This document shows positions 32,195 to 39,560 of a DNA stretch of 64,000 nucleotides, in pieces. Position numbers and translations under genes: made by a program. Within the stretch, counting starts at the first letter, position 1. The number at the start of each line of letters is the position of its first letter. The DNA comes from JADGNZ01 sp963715895 (lineage in GTDB: Bacteria > Acidobacteriota > Thermoanaerobaculia > Gp7-AA8), in NCBI GenBank assembly GCA_963715895.1, contig OY970284.1, positions 2,728,001 through 2,792,000 on the forward strand, written 5' to 3'. The notes under the pieces were generated by a model. That model was not told the origin of the DNA. It ran no database searches and saw only the letters and a list, made by a program, of their open reading frames with translations.

Positions 32195-33733
32195 CTACTC
32201 CCACTCGATCGTGCTCGGAGGCTTCGACGAGATGTCGTAGACGACGCGGTTGATCCCACGGACCTCGTTCACGATCCGGCGGCTGATACGGTCGAGAAGA
32301 TCGTGCGGCATGCGGTACCAGTCGGCGGTCATGAAATCGGTCGTCGACACGGCCCGGACGGCCACGACGTTCTCGTACGTCCGCTCGTCTCCCATCACCC
32401 CGACGCTCCTCACCGGCAAGAGCACTGCGAAGGCCTGCGCGATCTCGCGATAGAGGCCGGCGCGCCGGATCTCGTCGATCACGATCTCGTCGGCATTCTG
32501 CAGGATCTCGACGCGCGCGGCGTTGACCTCGCCGAGAATGCGAACGGCCAGCCCCGGACCGGGGAAGGGATGCCGCCAGACGAACTCCTCCTCGAGACCG
32601 AGCTCCATTCCGAGCTGGCGGACTTCGTCTTTGAACAATTCGCGCACCGGCTCGATGAGCTTCAGCCCCATCTTTTCGGGCAGGCCGCCGACGTTGTGGT
32701 GCGTCTTGATCACCGCCGAGGGACCCTTGATGGAGACGGATTCGATCACGTCGGGATAGAGCGTGCCCTGCACCAGGAATTCGACGCCGGAGATCCGTCG
32801 TGCTTCCTCTTCGAAGATGGCCACGAATTCGTTTCCGATCTTCTTCCTCTTGGCCTCGGGGTCTTCGATGCCGGCCAGCTTCTCGTAGAAGCGCTGGCGT
32901 CCGTCGACCGCGACGACGTGCATGCCCAGGCCTTCGGAGAGGCGTGACATCACCTGCACCGCTTCGTTCTTCCGCAACACGCCGTTGTCGACGAAGATGG
33001 CCGTGAGTTGATCGCCGATCGCTTCCGCGACCAGAACCGCGGCCACCGAGGAATCGACGCCGCCGCTCACCGCGGCAATCACCTTTCGATTTCCGACCGT
33101 GGCCCGGATCTCCTCGACCTTTCGCTTGCGGTAATCGCCGAGGTCCCACGACGGCGTGCAGTGGACGATGTCGAAGAGGAAGTTGCGGATGATGGCCGTG
33201 CCGGCCTCGCTGTGCGTCACTTCCGGATGGAACTGGATTCCGAAGCATTGCCGCGCGGCGTTTTCGAACGCGGCGATGGGCGCGTTCGTCGATGATGCCG
33301 TGTTTCGGAAGCCGGCCGGCTGCCGCAGGATGTTGTCGCCGTGACTGGCCCAGATGCGCTGGTGTTTGGGTGTGCCCGCGAAAAGCGGCGAATCATCGAC
33401 GTTGACGTCGATCTCGGAGCGGCCGTACTCACGCTCCGATGATGCCTCGACCTGTCCGTCGAGAAGATAGGCCGTGAGCTGCATTCCGTAGCAGATTCCG
33501 AGGATCGGTACGCCGAGCTCGAAGATCTCCCGCGAACAGATCGGCGCGGTCTCGGCGTAGACGGACTGCGGCCCCCCCGACAGGATGATGGCCTTCGGCG
33601 CCAGCGCACGGATCGTGTCGACGCTGGTATCGAACGGATAGACGACGGAGTAAACGCGCTGCTCCCGGATCCGGCGGGCGATGAGCTGCGTGTATTGCGA
33701 TCCGAAATCGAGAACGAGGACGGTTTCAGACAC
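32195..33733 (-). CDS. guaA: GMP synthase (glutamine-hydrolysing)
   Basis: A 512-residue cytosolic enzyme converting XMP to GMP. The N-terminal class I glutamine amidotransferase has Cys81 in LGICYGMQ and the His-Glu pair in FHPEVTHSEAG. The ATP-pyrophosphatase domain has SGGVDSSVAA near residue 220. The C-terminal dimerisation domain ends VYDISSKPPSTIEWE, the standard GuaA terminus. It starts with GTG, overlapping the stop of the upstream HU-like gene by one base, so the pair is probably cotranscribed. Confidence 0.97.
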   Translation of the reverse strand: MSETVLVLDFGSQYTQLIARRIREQRVYSVVYPFDTSVDTIRALAPKAIILSGGPQSVYAETAPICSREIFELGVPILGICYGMQLTAYLLDGQVEASSEREYGRSEIDVNVDDSPLFAGTPKHQRIWASHGDNILRQPAGFRNTASSTNAPIAAFENAARQCFGIQFHPEVTHSEAGTAIIRNFLFDIVHCTPSWDLGDYRKRKVEEIRATVGNRKVIAAVSGGVDSSVAAVLVAEAIGDQLTAIFVDNGVLRKNEAVQVMSRLSEGLGMHVVAVDGRQRFYEKLAGIEDPEAKRKKIGNEFVAIFEEEARRISGVEFLVQGTLYPDVIESVSIKGPSAVIKTHHNVGGLPEKMGLKLIEPVRELFKDEVRQLGMELGLEEEFVWRHPFPGPGLAVRILGEVNAARVEILQNADEIVIDEIRRAGLYREIAQAFAVLLPVRSVGVMGDERTYENVVAVRAVSTTDFMTADWYRMPHDLLDRISRRIVNEVRGINRVVYDISSKPPSTIEWE

Positions 33734-34002
33734 TACAGAAGGTTCCGCAGTTCCTTGCCTGGCTTGAAGCGGATCGTATTTCCGGGCGGAATCTTCACTT
33801 CGACGCCGGTCTTCGGGTTCCGGCCGATCCCTTTCTTCCGCTGTTTGACCTGAAAGACGCCGAATCCCCGCAGCTCGATGCGCTGTCCGCGGGCGAGCGC
33901 ATTGCGAAGTCCCTCGATCACCGTGTCGACAGCCTGGGCCGCCTTTACCCGCGAAATTTCGGATACTTCCGCGACCTTGTTGACGATGTCGGCTTTGATC
34001 AT
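33733..34002 (-). CDS. HU/IHF-family DNA-binding protein
   Basis: 89 residues matching the whole HU fold. The helical body is MIKADIVNKVAEVSEISRV, then the beta saddle IELRGFGVFQVKQRKKGIGRNPKTG, then the DNA-embracing arm VEVKIPPGNTIRFKPGKELR. The intercalating proline in NP is present. Such proteins bend and compact DNA. Whether it behaves as HU or as an IHF subunit cannot be told. A perfect TATAAT lies 6 bases before its ATG, so the mRNA is probably leaderless. Confidence 0.94.
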   Translation of the reverse strand: MIKADIVNKVAEVSEISRVKAAQAVDTVIEGLRNALARGQRIELRGFGVFQVKQRKKGIGRNPKTGVEVKIPPGNTIRFKPGKELRNLL

Positions 34003-34008
34003 CCGCGG

Positions 34009-34016
34009 ATTATAAC
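34009..34016. promoter_or_regulatory. Shared divergent -10 between the HU-like and Hsp15-like genes
   Basis: Only 23 bases separate the two divergent starts. ATTATAAC gives TATAAT on the minus strand (6 bases from the HU ATG) and TATAAC on the plus strand (9 bases from the S4-protein ATG). Transcription in both directions would begin at or within a few bases of the start codon. Neither side has a convincing -35. Confidence 0.5.
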
Positions 34017-34025
34017 CTCTTCTGA

Positions 34026-34397
34026 ATGAGCGACTCGCAGCGACATCGGATCGATACCTGGCTGAAGCACGTCTGCCTCTTCAAACACCGCGTCGATGCC
34101 ACCGAGGCCTGCCGCGGCGGGCACGTCAAAGTCAACGGACAGAGCGTCAAGCCGGCCGCTCCCGTTCGGGAGAACGATGCCATCGAGTTCTACGCCGGCG
34201 AGACCTTTCGCCGCGTCGTCGTGAAGTCGGTGCCAGCCACGCAACAGTCGAAGGAGCTGGCGCGAACGATGTACGTGGACGAGACGCCGGTGGTCGAGAA
34301 GCCCGACTTCCCCATGTTCCGCGACCGCGGCAGCGGCCGGCCGACGAAGCGGGAGCGGCGGGATATGGAAGAGTTCAACGCGAAGATCCGGAGATAA
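34026..34397 (+). CDS. hslR: S4-domain RNA-binding protein, Hsp15-like
   Basis: 123 residues. An S4 RNA-binding domain (about 8-55: HRIDTWLKHVCLFKHRVDATEACRGGHVKVNGQSVK) is followed by a short beta domain and a basic tail (GSGRPTKRERRDMEEFNAKIRR). Hsp15 (HslR) binds free 50S subunits carrying stalled nascent chains after heat shock. The length and tail fit that family. A near-identical tail is found again as a broken copy at 35391-35501. Confidence 0.85.
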   Translation: MSDSQRHRIDTWLKHVCLFKHRVDATEACRGGHVKVNGQSVKPAAPVRENDAIEFYAGETFRRVVVKSVPATQQSKELARTMYVDETPVVEKPDFPMFRDRGSGRPTKRERRDMEEFNAKIRR

Positions 34398-34438
34398 AAC
34401 CGTCTTCCCATCTGCGTTCATCTGCGTCATCTGCGGAT
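34396..34438. repeat. CATCTGCG repeat element (copy 1)
   Basis: ACCGTCTTCCCATCTGCG is followed by TTCATCTGCG and TCATCTGCGGAT: near-tandem copies of a 9-10-base unit, abutting the stop of the S4-domain gene. The same unit in the opposite orientation occurs at 35310-35366, and a short copy at 39481-39511. Confidence 0.8.
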
Positions 34439-34449
34439 AAAGCCTTTCG

Positions 34450-34569
34450 TCAATCCCCGGGCCACGCCATCGCCTCGGCGAACCCAGGCAACGCGTCCGA
34501 CAGCTCCTCGATGAACGATTGGAGTTGCGCGGTGACGCACGCGGTGCGGGTAGTCACCCACAGCCGCAA
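34450..34569 (-). other. Short open frame, possible gene remnant
   Basis: Thirty-nine codons from a TTG at 34569 read LWVTTRTACVTAQLQSFI and then EELSDALPGFAEAMAWPGD before a stop. The composition is protein-like and the end resembles the C-terminal helix of a larger regulator, but there is no ribosome-binding site and no recognisable family. It may be the cut-off end of a lost gene. It occupies most of the spacer between the S4-domain gene and the antitoxin gene. Confidence 0.2.
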
Positions 34570-34606
34570 TGATCAATTGAAGTAACATTCGTAAGGAGCG
34601 ACCGAC

Positions 34607-34837
34607 ATGCCTGTATCGACGATGACCAGCAAGGGACAAACGACCGTACCGAAGGAAGTGCGCGATGCGCTCGACCTGGAGCCGGGCGCCAAACTCACAT
34701 GGGAAGTCGCCGGCGGCCGCGCGGCCGTGTCGACCGAGCGCCCAGCGTTGTGGGCATTGGCCGGTTCCGTGAAGGGCGGCCCCGACGATCCGGTGCGGGC
34801 GGTCGCGGAGGCGCGCAAGCATAGAGGGCGCATCTGA
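34607..34837 (+). CDS. AbrB/MazE-type antitoxin
   Basis: 76 residues. The SpoVT/AbrB swapped-hairpin domain is clear: STMTSKGQTTVPKEVRDAL, then LEPGAKLTWEVAGGRAAV. The C-terminal part (about 45-76) should bind the toxin. A good ribosome-binding site (AAGGAG) lies 8 bases upstream. One base separates its stop from the PIN toxin gene. Antitoxins of this type repress their own operon with the toxin as corepressor. Confidence 0.88.
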   Translation: MPVSTMTSKGQTTVPKEVRDALDLEPGAKLTWEVAGGRAAVSTERPALWALAGSVKGGPDDPVRAVAEARKHRGRI

Positions 34838-34838
34838 A

Positions 34839-35252
34839 GTGCAGCGCATTGTCCTCGACGCCAACGTGCTCGTGTCGTACCTGACCGGCCGGCACGAGAA
34901 GCAATACGACGCTGCCCGCGTCCTGCTGCAGGAAGCGGAGGACGGCAACCTCGTGGCCATCCTTCCGCAGTTCGTCGTCTTCGAAGTGACGTACGTTCTG
35001 CAGAGCCTGTACGGCGTGAGCGGTGACCGCCTCGCCGCGACTATACGCGCGCTGGTGTCTTTCCCCGGTGTTCAGATCGTAGATGACTGTCCGTGGAAGC
35101 GCGTGCTGGACGTCTGGCCCGATCCATTCCCCGGCCTTGCCGATTCCGCGATCGTCGCCGTCGCCACCACGAACCGATACGACGCCGTAGCGACGTTCGA
35201 CCGCAAGCTCGCGAACAAGCTGGAAGCCTTCGGCCTCGCCGCTTACTTCTGA
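34839..35252 (+). CDS. PIN-domain ribonuclease toxin (VapC-like)
   Basis: 137 residues, starting at GTG right after the antitoxin. The PIN active-site acids are all there: Asp7 (VLDANVL), Glu49 (VFEVTYV), Asp102 (LADSAIVA) and Asp121 (TFDRKL). Such toxins cut specific tRNAs or rRNA when the antitoxin is lost. Because every catalytic residue is kept, the pair is probably functional, in contrast to the broken toxin relic near the left edge. Confidence 0.9.
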   Translation: MQRIVLDANVLVSYLTGRHEKQYDAARVLLQEAEDGNLVAILPQFVVFEVTYVLQSLYGVSGDRLAATIRALVSFPGVQIVDDCPWKRVLDVWPDPFPGLADSAIVAVATTNRYDAVATFDRKLANKLEAFGLAAYF

Positions 35253-35309
35253 GCTCGAATTTCGACAGAAGAATGAGAAGTCTCCGTGTCGCGGCTCTTC
35301 CAGAAGACG

Positions 35310-35366
35310 ATCCGCAGATGACGCAGATGACGCAGATGTACGCAGACAAAACCGTCTTCCCACATA
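35310..35366. repeat. CATCTGCG repeat element (copy 2, opposite orientation)
   Basis: Four units of the CGCAGATGA type are followed by ACCGTCTTCCCA, the same tail motif seen at 34399. The element sits just upstream of a broken S4-protein tail; GATCCGCAG occurs on both sides (35309-35317 and 35397-35405), which could be an insertion duplication. Confidence 0.75.
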
Positions 35367-35390
35367 CGGCCCCCAACTTCCCCAACTTCC

Positions 35391-35501
35391 AATGAAGATC
35401 CGCAGGAGAAGGTCGACATCGTCACCGCGATCCTGCGCGAGCGCGGCAGCGGGCGCCCGACAAAGCGGGAACGGCGGGATATGGAGAAGTGGCGCGGTTG
35501 A
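35391..35501 (+). pseudogene. Broken C-terminal fragment of a second Hsp15-like gene
   Basis: One frame reads NEDPQEKVDIVTAILRERG, then SGRPTKRERRDMEKWRG, then stop. The last part is nearly identical to the end of the Hsp15-like protein encoded at 34026. There is no S4 domain upstream, only a CATCTGCG repeat element, so this is a remnant. Its DNA differs from the intact gene at many third positions, so it is a diverged paralogue or a transferred homologue, not a fresh duplication. Confidence 0.65.
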
Positions 35502-35536
35502 CGGGGAGTCGGGCCTGCCATCGTCTTGATATTGAT

Positions 35537-35598
35537 CACGCGAAGGCGCGAAAAACAGGAGTTACGTCTTTTTTTTGCGTCTTCGCGTCTTCGCGTGA
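35537..35598. repeat. Complementary-arm repeat, CGCGAAGACGCG family
   Basis: CACGCGAAGGCGCGAAAAA on the left pairs with TTTTTTGCGTCTTCGCG and GTCTTCGCGTG on the right, with a 12-base loop. It lies in the 377-base gap between the PIN toxin and a minus-strand hypothetical gene. Apart from the two elements above and the broken Hsp15 tail, I see nothing else in that gap. Confidence 0.75.
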
Positions 35599-35629
35599 GA
35601 CCGGACTCTAAGCTCGTTCAGGATAAGAC

Positions 35630-36094
35630 CTACCGCCTCGCGCCCCTCCCTAACGCGCGATCCATGTTCCGCACGTGCTCCTTGAGCGTCTCGTTGCCGG
35701 AGGTGCGGGCGCGCTCGCGGGCTTCGCGGTAGAACGCAAGGGATTTGGCGAGCGTTTTCGCGACCTTGTTCTCGACCGTCGATGAGAGGGATCTCGTCGC
35801 TTGTTCGACTGACGGGATGAGTTGCTGCTCCAGCTCGATGACGAGCGCCAGATCTGTCTCCAGCTCGTCCGCGAGGGCGTTCGGGTCCTTTGACGGGTCG
35901 ATCGGGCGCATCTCTCCCGACCGCAGGCCGGCGATGCCGCGCCGGATGACCGCGGGGGTCACTTTGCGCAGGCGGCGGTTCTGGTGGCTCGGTGGCGGCG
36001 ACATCGTGGCGGCAAACTTGGCCAGCAGGGATGTGAGTGGCCGGAGCGCCTCCAGGAGCCGGGCCGCCTCTTCTTCATATTCATTCGGGTTCAT
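35630..36094 (-). CDS. Hypothetical helical protein A
   Basis: 154 residues, started at ATG 36094 because GGAGA lies 7 bases upstream; in-frame codons further upstream lack such a signal. Predicted mostly alpha-helical: EEEAARLLEALRPLTSLLAKFA at the start, a central basic segment (QNRRLRKVTPAVIRRGIAG), and long helices to the end (LALVIELEQQLIPSVEQATRS and beyond). No signal peptide or membrane segment. I recognise no family. It lies 71 bases downstream of hypothetical protein B on the same strand; similar size and composition suggest a two-gene unit. Confidence 0.7.
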   Translation of the reverse strand: MNPNEYEEEAARLLEALRPLTSLLAKFAATMSPPPSHQNRRLRKVTPAVIRRGIAGLRSGEMRPIDPSKDPNALADELETDLALVIELEQQLIPSVEQATRSLSSTVENKVAKTLAKSLAFYREARERARTSGNETLKEHVRNMDRALGRGARR

Positions 36095-36164
36095 GACATT
36101 CTCCATTTCATCGGGGGGGAAAGCACCGGGCGCGCGTACTGCGCGCCCGGTGCACCTTCCCATA

Positions 36165-36713
36165 CTACGGATCGAAATGCTGCGGCGGTGCGGGGGCTGG
36201 CGACGGTTGCGGAGTCTGCGGCGACGGCTTCTTCCGGCGGGCGAGACCTTTCAGCCGCTTGATCTCCTGCACGTGCGAGAGCAGGCCGCCATTGTTCGGA
36301 TCTTTGGCCAGTTGCTGGCTGATGCCATAGGCCTGCACTGACACAAGACCGACCCGCTGACGGCGGATGAAGTTCGCTGCCGCGACGCCTTTCAGCATCG
36401 CGCGAAGCTCATCCTCGACCGCGGTCCAGCGGTTCGCTTCCTCGGCCAGTTGCCGCACATCGTCTGCGGGCTGTCCGAGGGCCTGTCGCACGTTGTCGGA
36501 GGCGCCGATGGCATTGATCGACGCTTGCACCACGCTGTTCGGAATTGTGGCGTGCGCGCGCAGCGTGTCTCGCTGCCGCTTCGTCAGCGGAGCCACCTCG
36601 CCGATCTGTTGCCGCAAGCCGCGCAACTGCGCAACCACATCTTCCGGCGACAGTGTCGGTGGTGTTCCCGCCGTTACTGCGGTGTTCTTCGGGGTCTGGG
36701 TATTGTCAAACAT
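36165..36713 (-). CDS. Hypothetical helical protein B
   Basis: 182 residues from ATG 36713, with AAGGAA about 10 bases upstream. Helical in appearance: SPEDVVAQLRGLRQQIGEVAPLTKRQRDTLRAHA, then VQASINAIGASDNVRQALGQ, then WTAVEDELRAMLKGVAAANF. A basic, Pro-rich tail ends it (RRKKPSPQTPQPSPAPAPP). No family recognised. It could be a structural partner of protein A. The Lys-rich, Pro-rich tail might bind nucleic acid, but that is a guess. Confidence 0.7.
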   Translation of the reverse strand: MFDNTQTPKNTAVTAGTPPTLSPEDVVAQLRGLRQQIGEVAPLTKRQRDTLRAHATIPNSVVQASINAIGASDNVRQALGQPADDVRQLAEEANRWTAVEDELRAMLKGVAAANFIRRQRVGLVSVQAYGISQQLAKDPNNGGLLSHVQEIKRLKGLARRKKPSPQTPQPSPAPAPPQHFDP

Positions 36714-37024
36714 GATGATGGATTCCTTCTGCCTCGTAGGGCGGTTTGGCAGGAAGGTCGAGCACATTGCAGCGGCCTTCCGGCTGGCAGCGGACGACCA
36801 CACGTCGCCGCTTCCGGTTGTGGTGATCCCGAGTCCGGCCGGACCTCGGGCGCCTACGGCAGGAGGAGCGCTGCTCGACTCCCGCAGGGACGCGATGGCC
36901 GGCACTCAAGCACTGTCGCGTCCATTGGCCGCCGGGGCCGGTCCTCAACGACCAACGAGCCCCTGACCCGAAAGCGCCGGCTGACATCGCCAACGCTTCG
37001 AGACTTGCCCAGTATCGGTCCTGA

Positions 37025-37429
37025 TTTTCTCTGCGGCGACACTATTTTTGTTACCGACCTGTAAACACTTTTGATCTGTCAAGCAACGCGCCGGCTAAGC
37101 GCGATCACACGCGCGCTAAGCACGACCACAGGGCGGCTAAGCACGACCACACGTCGGCTAAGCATGATCACACGCCGGCTAAGCACGATCACACGTCAGC
37201 TAAGCATGATCACACGCCGGCTAAGCACGATCACACGTCAGCTAAGCGTGACCACACGGCGGCTAAGCACGATCACACGGCGGCTGAGCGTGATCACACG
37301 CCGGCTAAGCACGACCACACGGCGGCTAAGCGCGTTCACACGGCGGCTAAGGCTAAGTACAGTTTCCCGGAGACAAGTGTCCAGTCCGTCGGCGACCGTC
37401 TGGCCAGCGAAGCTGGCTTAAGATCGTAG
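37025..37429 (+). other. Open frame coding an AKHDHT-type heptad repeat, no standard start codon
   Basis: Over the tandem array one frame reads A-K-H-D-H-T-x twelve times (x is Ala, Ser or Pro, once Arg), then KYSFPETSVQSVGDRLAS and a TAG at 37427. Differences between copies fall mostly on third codon positions in this frame (CAC/CAT, GAC/GAT, CGC/CGT) or exchange His for Arg, which suggests past selection on protein sequence. The frame opens after a TGA at 37022 but holds no ATG, GTG or TTG; only CTG codons are available. It may be a gene that lost its start, or its 5' end may be shifted by a sequence error. Confidence 0.35.
37091..37363. repeat. 21-bp tandem repeat array, 12 full copies
   Basis: Units of exactly 21 bp run from 37091 to 37342, then one degenerate copy to 37363. 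The core GCTAAGCACGATCACACG is kept in nearly all copies. Variation is limited to a few columns, and copies 4-7 alternate two versions. There are no unique spacers, so this is not a CRISPR. It dominates the roughly 980-base stretch 36714-37695, together with the inverted repeat that follows; 36714-37090 shows no convincing gene on either strand. Confidence 0.95.
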
Positions 37430-37620
37430 CCCCCGGCTTTGAGCCGGGGGAAAACGAGCGTCCCCCAAGTTGGCAGCCCGCTTTGAGCGGGCGACAGAAG
37501 AGCGACGATCGACGGCATCTCTGTCGCCCGCTGAAGCGGGCTCGAAACAACGGATGCCCGCGGTTCCCCCGACTGAAAGCCGGGGGCTACGGACCTTAAG
37601 CCAGCTTCGCCGGCTCAAAT
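37400..37620. repeat. Large nested inverted repeat
   Basis: The outer arms are GCGAAGCTGGCTTAAGATCG (37407 onward) and CTTAAGCCAGCTTCGC (to about 37611). Inside them CGTAGCCCCCGGCTTT and AAGCCGGGGGCTACGG pair, then GCCCGCTTTGAGCGGGC and GCCCGCTGAAGCGGGC, each also able to form its own hairpin. The whole can fold into one long stem or a cloverleaf of short GC-rich stems. No transposase lies nearby, so it may be a non-autonomous mobile repeat. Confidence 0.85.
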
Positions 37621-37695
37621 CGGTCGTCCGCGGACCTGGACACCCATCTCCGGGAACCCGTACTTGGGCTACGAGACCGCCGCCGGGGCTCCGAA

Positions 37696-38697
37696 ATGAT
37701 CACCGCCGGTCGGGCGTTGAGGAGCCGTGTGGCGAGCGTTCCAGATTCACACGTTTATCACTCCGTCGGCCTCTCCGCTGACGGTCTGCAATTATTCATC
37801 AACGCGTTGCGCTACTACGCCGATCGCCTCGAATCAGACATCACAGCTCTCGGTCTCGATCCACTTCTCGCCGGAGTGGTAGATGAGAAAGCGCTTCGGT
37901 CGTTTCAGATCACGAGCGAGATCAAAGAGCTCAGAACGTTCGCCGATCGCTTTCAAAAAATGGTTCAGGGAGCCGAAGATTGGGGTGACGCCGAAACGAG
38001 TATCAGCCATGGACTCGTTCGCCGCCTCAAAGCTGTCGCGCAGCTTTATCTTTCGGAACTAGAAGCTCGGCGCGATGCGATCGCTTCGGCGCGGACGCTG
38101 ACGGCACTGGGCCTCGAAGCGTTGGATACGCGGCTCACGCAGTGGCGAGAGAAGCTCGAGATGGGTGTGTTCAAATCGGCCGACCCCTTGCCACTGGTCA
38201 TTTCGGCACCCGCTGCGCTGCCGAGCCAGGCTACCGTCGCAACGCCGGTGCCGTCACCTTCCTTGGCCGCGCCAGCGACTGCGCAAGCACCTGCGCCCGT
38301 CACGATCGGCATATTGGATCCGGAACTGCGAGAGCGCTGCCTAGATCTGTTCAACGTCTTTGATGAGACCAACCAGACACATCGTTTCGATACGGTCATC
38401 TCCGAAGCCACGCGCATTCTTGAGGATCGTGTCCGTAAGCGCGCTGGTCTCGGAGTTGACCTCATCGGAATGGACCTCATGTCGGCGGCCTTCGGAACCA
38501 CACCGCCCAAACTCCAGATGAGTTCCGTCGACAACGAGCAAAAGGCCGCGCATCTCCTTTTCCGCGGCGCCGTAGGCTTTATCCGTAACCCCGTGCAGCA
38601 TCAGTTGCTCAGTCAGTTGCATCGCGACCGCGTATTGCAGATCCTTGGCTACATCGACTATTTGCTATATCTCACGGCAACCGCCACGAAGCTCTGA
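37696..38697 (+). CDS. HEPN-like protein with C-terminal Ymh (TIGR02391) domain
   Basis: 333 residues. The N-terminal 150 are helical and unassigned, a Pro/Ala linker follows (about 165-200), and the C-terminal 130 match the Ymh family: LDPELRERCLDLF, then RFDTVISEATRILEDRVRKRAG, MDLMSAAFG, HLLFRGAVGFIRNPVQH. R297-N-x-x-x-H302 fits the RX4-6H ribonuclease motif of HEPN proteins. Ymh proteins often sit in defence or mobile regions. The start is uncertain: no ribosome-binding site at 37696, and the first 25 residues fit poorly. Its surroundings (toxin-antitoxin pair, repeats, broken genes) support an accessory role. Confidence 0.75.
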   Translation: MITAGRALRSRVASVPDSHVYHSVGLSADGLQLFINALRYYADRLESDITALGLDPLLAGVVDEKALRSFQITSEIKELRTFADRFQKMVQGAEDWGDAETSISHGLVRRLKAVAQLYLSELEARRDAIASARTLTALGLEALDTRLTQWREKLEMGVFKSADPLPLVISAPAALPSQATVATPVPSPSLAAPATAQAPAPVTIGILDPELRERCLDLFNVFDETNQTHRFDTVISEATRILEDRVRKRAGLGVDLIGMDLMSAAFGTTPPKLQMSSVDNEQKAAHLLFRGAVGFIRNPVQHQLLSQLHRDRVLQILGYIDYLLYLTATATKL

Positions 38698-38819
38698 GTA
38701 GCACCCACCGCCCACGTAACTTCACGCCGAAGCTGGTGCGGCCCGTGAGGACATCGATGTTCGGAAAGAACTCTGGTCGATGTCCGATGCGTGAACGATG
38801 AGAGAATAGAGGCTCGGAC

Positions 38820-39134
38820 ATGCAACTCTCTGAACTAATTGGATCCTTCCGCGCTTGTCTTCATGAGGCTCTCCGTCGCCGCGATTTCGACGATGACGCC
38901 TCGGGACGCCATGAGATGGTGCCATTCAACGAAGAAGCCGTCCCTTTGGCTAGGGCGATCGTCAAGAAGTGCCGCGAGGTGGGGATTGATACGGCGCTGT
39001 TGGACAAATTCATCAACGACCCGAATGGCCTCAAGGTGAACTCTCAACCGGGTAAATCTGGCAGGCTGACGATTGGAGATATCGACTCTGAGCTTTCCCG
39101 CATCGAAAGCGAGCCAGCGAGCGTCGGCACGTAA
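38820..39134 (+). CDS. Hypothetical protein, 104 residues
   Basis: Starts at ATG 38820 with GAGG 7 bases upstream. The sequence is soluble and mixed alpha/beta: QLSELIGSFRACLHEALRR, then an acidic RDFDDDASGRHEMVPF, then ARAIVKKCREVGIDTALLDKF, ending TIGDIDSELSRIES. No known motif, signal peptide or membrane segment. It follows the HEPN-like gene by about 120 bases on the same strand and could be part of the same accessory unit, but nothing proves it. Confidence 0.55.
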   Translation: MQLSELIGSFRACLHEALRRRDFDDDASGRHEMVPFNEEAVPLARAIVKKCREVGIDTALLDKFINDPNGLKVNSQPGKSGRLTIGDIDSELSRIESEPASVGT

Positions 39135-39560
39135 CATCAAACTGATTCACTACCAATTCGTCGGTGTCTGAGAGAGAGAGTAATGGGGGCCAGACCTTCG
39201 TTTTTTCGTTTCAGCTAAACCGCTGGCGGAAGGGACCTTACGCGACGCAAATCTCAGCGCTTGCACAGCGCGATAGTTATTCGACGTGCCTGCCATCGGT
39301 GATGCCGGGTGGTCCCGGTGCGAAACGTTCGATCAACGCGCAACCTCCCGCCCTCGGAACGGTCGCGCAAGCGTTTGTGCTGCGGGTTCCAGGCTGGGGG
39401 TTCTTCGCGTCGCTCAGAATGACAGCGCTGGGTTTTCACCGGTGTCACACTCGATGGAGTGCAGCGACAACGCACGTGGAGACCGTCCTCCATCTGCGTT
39501 CATCTGCGGACTCCGTTTTTCGTTTCCCCAGCCAACGTTGCACGCCGCCGACATGCAGCC
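39135..39560. repeat. 426-base spacer with fragments of dispersed repeats
   Basis: I find no convincing gene here. 39392-39427 is a piece of the dispersed repeat whose reverse complement translates as CHSERREEP, matching the HSERSEES-type repeats often mis-annotated as proteins. 39481-39511 is a short CATCTGCG repeat fragment. The rest (39135-39390) has no feature I can name. Confidence 0.6.

Noticed and set aside
36714..36966. Plus-strand frame with several ATG at its start, upstream of hypothetical protein B
   Set aside because: No ribosome-binding site and Pro/Ala/Arg-rich composition without motif; probably non-coding upstream region.
37091..37363. CRISPR array
   Set aside because: Units follow each other with no spacers, the unit is 21 bp, and no cas genes are near.
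37071..37421. Protein with RRLSTIT heptads in the frame starting TTG 37071
   Set aside because: Differences between units change residues in this frame, while they are mostly silent in the AKHDHT frame, so this is the less likely reading.
39254..39493. 79-codon minus-strand frame containing CHSERREEP
   Set aside because: This is the translation of a known type of dispersed non-coding repeat, often mis-annotated as a protein.
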